NCBI GenBank assembly: GCA_011389575.1
Contig: JAABUB010000002.1
Coordinates: 1 to 64,000 of the forward strand
Source: Desulfotignum sp.
GTDB lineage: Bacteria; Desulfobacterota; Desulfobacteria; Desulfobacterales; Desulfobacteraceae
Length of the DNA: 64,000 nucleotides
Reading direction: 5' to 3'
Shown: one piece after another, positions 62,548-64,000 of the stretch
How positions within the stretch are numbered: position 1 is the first letter of the stretch
Layout of the letters: the number at the start of each line of letters is the position of its first letter
Position numbers and translations under genes: made by a program
Notes under the pieces: generated by a model
What the model was told of the DNA's origin: nothing
Seen by the model: only the letters and a program-made list of their open reading frames with translations
Database searches by the model: none

Positions 62548-64000
62548 TCATGATTCCGGTCTAAAAAAAAACCAGAAAACAAGGTTGCCGCCAACACACA
62601 ATACGCCGCCCATGATAATGGCGGTATTTATATCATACCGGCCGGCGAAAAACCCGAAAAAAATCGGTCCCAGGCTGCTTCCCACCCGTTCAATTGAATT
62701 ATACACTGCCAGGGCGGTTCTGGCGCCCATTTTTTGCGCTGTTGCTGTTTTCAGCAGCAGCCCTGACTGAGCTGGAAACGTGATGCTGTTGGAAACACCC
62801 AAAATCAGCAGTGTAAAAATGACAGACACGGCGGTAAGCCATACCGGCCCTGCCATGACAAAATAAAACACCATCAGTACCCCCCCCACCAGAATATTTG
62901 AACCAACCACAGAAATCCGGCTCTGCTTGATCTGTTGTATCCGGCGGTTCAGAAAACCGGCGAACAACACACTGGGGAGAGTATAAAATATCATGATCCG
63001 GCCGATATCCGCATAGGCAAAATCCGGCCGCAGCAAAATCGGTACAGAATAATAAAAATACCCGATAAAAACAATCCGTGTAATGATCCCGTGCATCAGT
63101 ACACACATCAGGTTCATATCCCGGATGCCGTGCCTGAAAAACGCGGTCAACCCCGCCTGCCCCGGGACACTGCCGCTATCCGTCCCGACCGGGGGCTGCT
63201 GAACCTCCGCTTTGTCCGCAAGAATCATATAATCGAACACAAAGATCAGAAGCACCATGGCTGCTGCGGCAAAAAACACAAACTGGTAGGAAAAATATTC
63301 CACCATGATGCTGCCGATAATAATACTGCAGAACAACCCCCCTGAAAATGCGGCTGTGAATCCGGCCAGGTGGAATGCCTGGTTTTTTTTTGTGGCATGA
63401 GCCACAATAAACTGCTTGCAGGAAATCACGATAAAGGCAAAACCCACTGCGCTGAGAACCCGGCCGAAAATCAGCTGGACAATGTCACTGGACAATCCGC
63501 ACAACACCAGGCCCGCCGAGGTGCACAAGGTGCCCAGACCAATGCCGTAATCCGGATGGATCAACCGTTTGAACAGGTTGCTGCCCATGAACAGCATGAA
63601 AAGAAAGACCGTGATCATATAGCAGGTAATGGGCAACCCCATGAGGATTTCATCGGAAAACATCCCGGTCAGAAAGGTTTTTTTTACCAGCAGTTCTTTT
63701 GAGAAAATAGGCAGGAAACTCGACTGCAGGTTGGCCCCTAAAAAGAAAAGAAAAACAATGGGGCGGATCTGGGAGGGATCCTTGAACTTTCTTACCACAT
63801 CCTGTCGGGTCATGAACCGGGTGAGGGAAGATCGCTGTTTTTTGGCCGCCATAAGAAAATATTCCCGGCCATGGAATACCGTGGACAAAAAAATCGCGGT
63901 CACCTGGTTTACTTGGGCCAGGCTCTGATGAATCTGCTGTATCTGTATCATGATATGCTGCCGGATCCGGGCTGTGACCCCGCTTAATTCAACAGGAAGC
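62548..64000 (-). CDS. MFS-type membrane protein, 5'-truncated by the window edge
   Basis: A major-facilitator-like membrane domain with about 12 helices over the visible 484 residues. The track starts at an ATG at 63951, but the frame stays open to position 64000 (16 more codons, reading LPVELSGVTARIRQH before that ATG). The residues around HIMIQIQQIHQSLAQVNQVTAIF look like a helical linker from a larger upstream domain. The true start is therefore probably outside the window, and the protein may be a sensor-MFS fusion. The substrate is unknown. It is followed 37 bp downstream by the PF04392-like binding protein, likely in the same operon. Confidence 0.75.
   Translation of the reverse strand, partial: LPVELSGVTARIRQHIMIQIQQIHQSLAQVNQVTAIFLSTVFHGREYFLMAAKKQRSSLTRFMTRQDVVRKFKDPSQIRPIVFLFFLGANLQSSFLPIFSKELLVKKTFLTGMFSDEILMGLPITCYMITVFLFMLFMGSNLFKRLIHPDYGIGLGTLCTSAGLVLCGLSSDIVQLIFGRVLSAVGFAFIVISCKQFIVAHATKKNQAFHLAGFTAAFSGGLFCSIIIGSIMVEYFSYQFVFFAAAAMVLLIFVFDYMILADKAEVQQPPVGTDSGSVPGQAGLTAFFRHGIRDMNLMCVLMHGIITRIVFIGYFYYSVPILLRPDFAYADIGRIMIFYTLPSVLFAGFLNRRIQQIKQSRISVVGSNILVGGVLMVFYFVMAGPVWLTAVSVIFTLLILGVSNSITFPAQSGLLLKTATAQKMGARTALAVYNSIERVGSSLGPIFFGFFAGRYDINTAIIMGGVLCVGGNLVFWFFFRPES

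Overview
The window reads as one chromosomal stretch of a sulfate-reducing Desulfobacterota bacterium, most likely a Desulfobacteraceae/Desulfobacterales member. The basis is a complete dsrMKJOP operon (the membrane redox complex of dissimilatory sulfite reduction), a four-subunit korDABC 2-oxoacid:ferredoxin oxidoreductase, and a biotin-dependent carboxyltransferase operon of the transcarboxylase/decarboxylase type. The genus cannot be fixed from the sequence alone. No intact transposase, prophage, CRISPR array or rRNA gene was seen.

Layout. 0-2.9 kb: edge-truncated membrane protein, gatB, and a TolB/FlgO-like exported protein. 2.9-7.6 kb (minus): AAA ATPase/nuclease, porin, and an FG-GAP/VCBS protein that is a paralogue of the TolB/FlgO-like one. 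7.7-14.4 kb (minus): argS, SPOR protein, gatC, gatA, a 59-residue ORF absent from the ORF track, and mutL. 14.5-14.8 kb: two tandem tRNA-Ser genes with a clear promoter and terminator. 14.9-16.4 kb: GAF-cyclase and a decayed PagL-like fragment. 16.5-22.3 kb: RsbRD_N-like gene plus dsrMKJOP, with a promoter in front and a terminator behind. 22.3-31.9 kb: a radical-SAM-like protein, an oppABCDF peptide transporter led by a GshB-like ATP-grasp enzyme (minus), and a second radical-SAM-like protein. 32.0-37.6 kb: class III cyclase, SUMF1-like protein, and a fusion of a nucleotide-exchanger-like membrane domain, HEAT-like repeats and a cyclic-nucleotide-binding domain. 37.7-41.0 kb (minus): GNAT, RimK-like ATP-grasp and QueC-like PP-loop genes in one tight operon. 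41.3-45.9 kb: exported MsrA-MsrB, then rplU-rpmA-obgE-nadD-rsfS and a nuclease-fold protein. 45.9-52.4 kb (minus): zinc-ribbon protein, carboxyltransferase genes, a cysteine-rich DUF6125-like protein and a glycosyltransferase. 52.6-55.5 kb: korDABC. 55.5-64 kb: small ORF, PanP-type decarboxylase, DHH-CBS protein, class II ilvC, a 220-bp MITE-like element, GNAT, ABC-type binding protein, and an edge-truncated MFS protein.

How the genes work together. The core is energy and carbon metabolism of an anaerobic oxidiser (Dsr complex, Kor, carboxyltransferase) plus housekeeping translation and repair genes. The accessory stretch from about 22 to 41 kb holds the least familiar biology. It has two radical-SAM-like proteins, two ATP-grasp ligases, a PP-loop adenylating enzyme and a GNAT, which suggests amide/peptide small-molecule chemistry. 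It also has a cyclase next to a putative cyclic-nucleotide-gated transporter-like effector, which suggests a self-contained second-messenger module. Non-coding structure of note: heptameric repeat blocks at 2.82 and 48.75-48.88 kb, a perfect 24-bp inverted repeat at 42.5 kb, a 12-bp hairpin in front of dsrM, and the MITE-like element at 60.5-60.8 kb.
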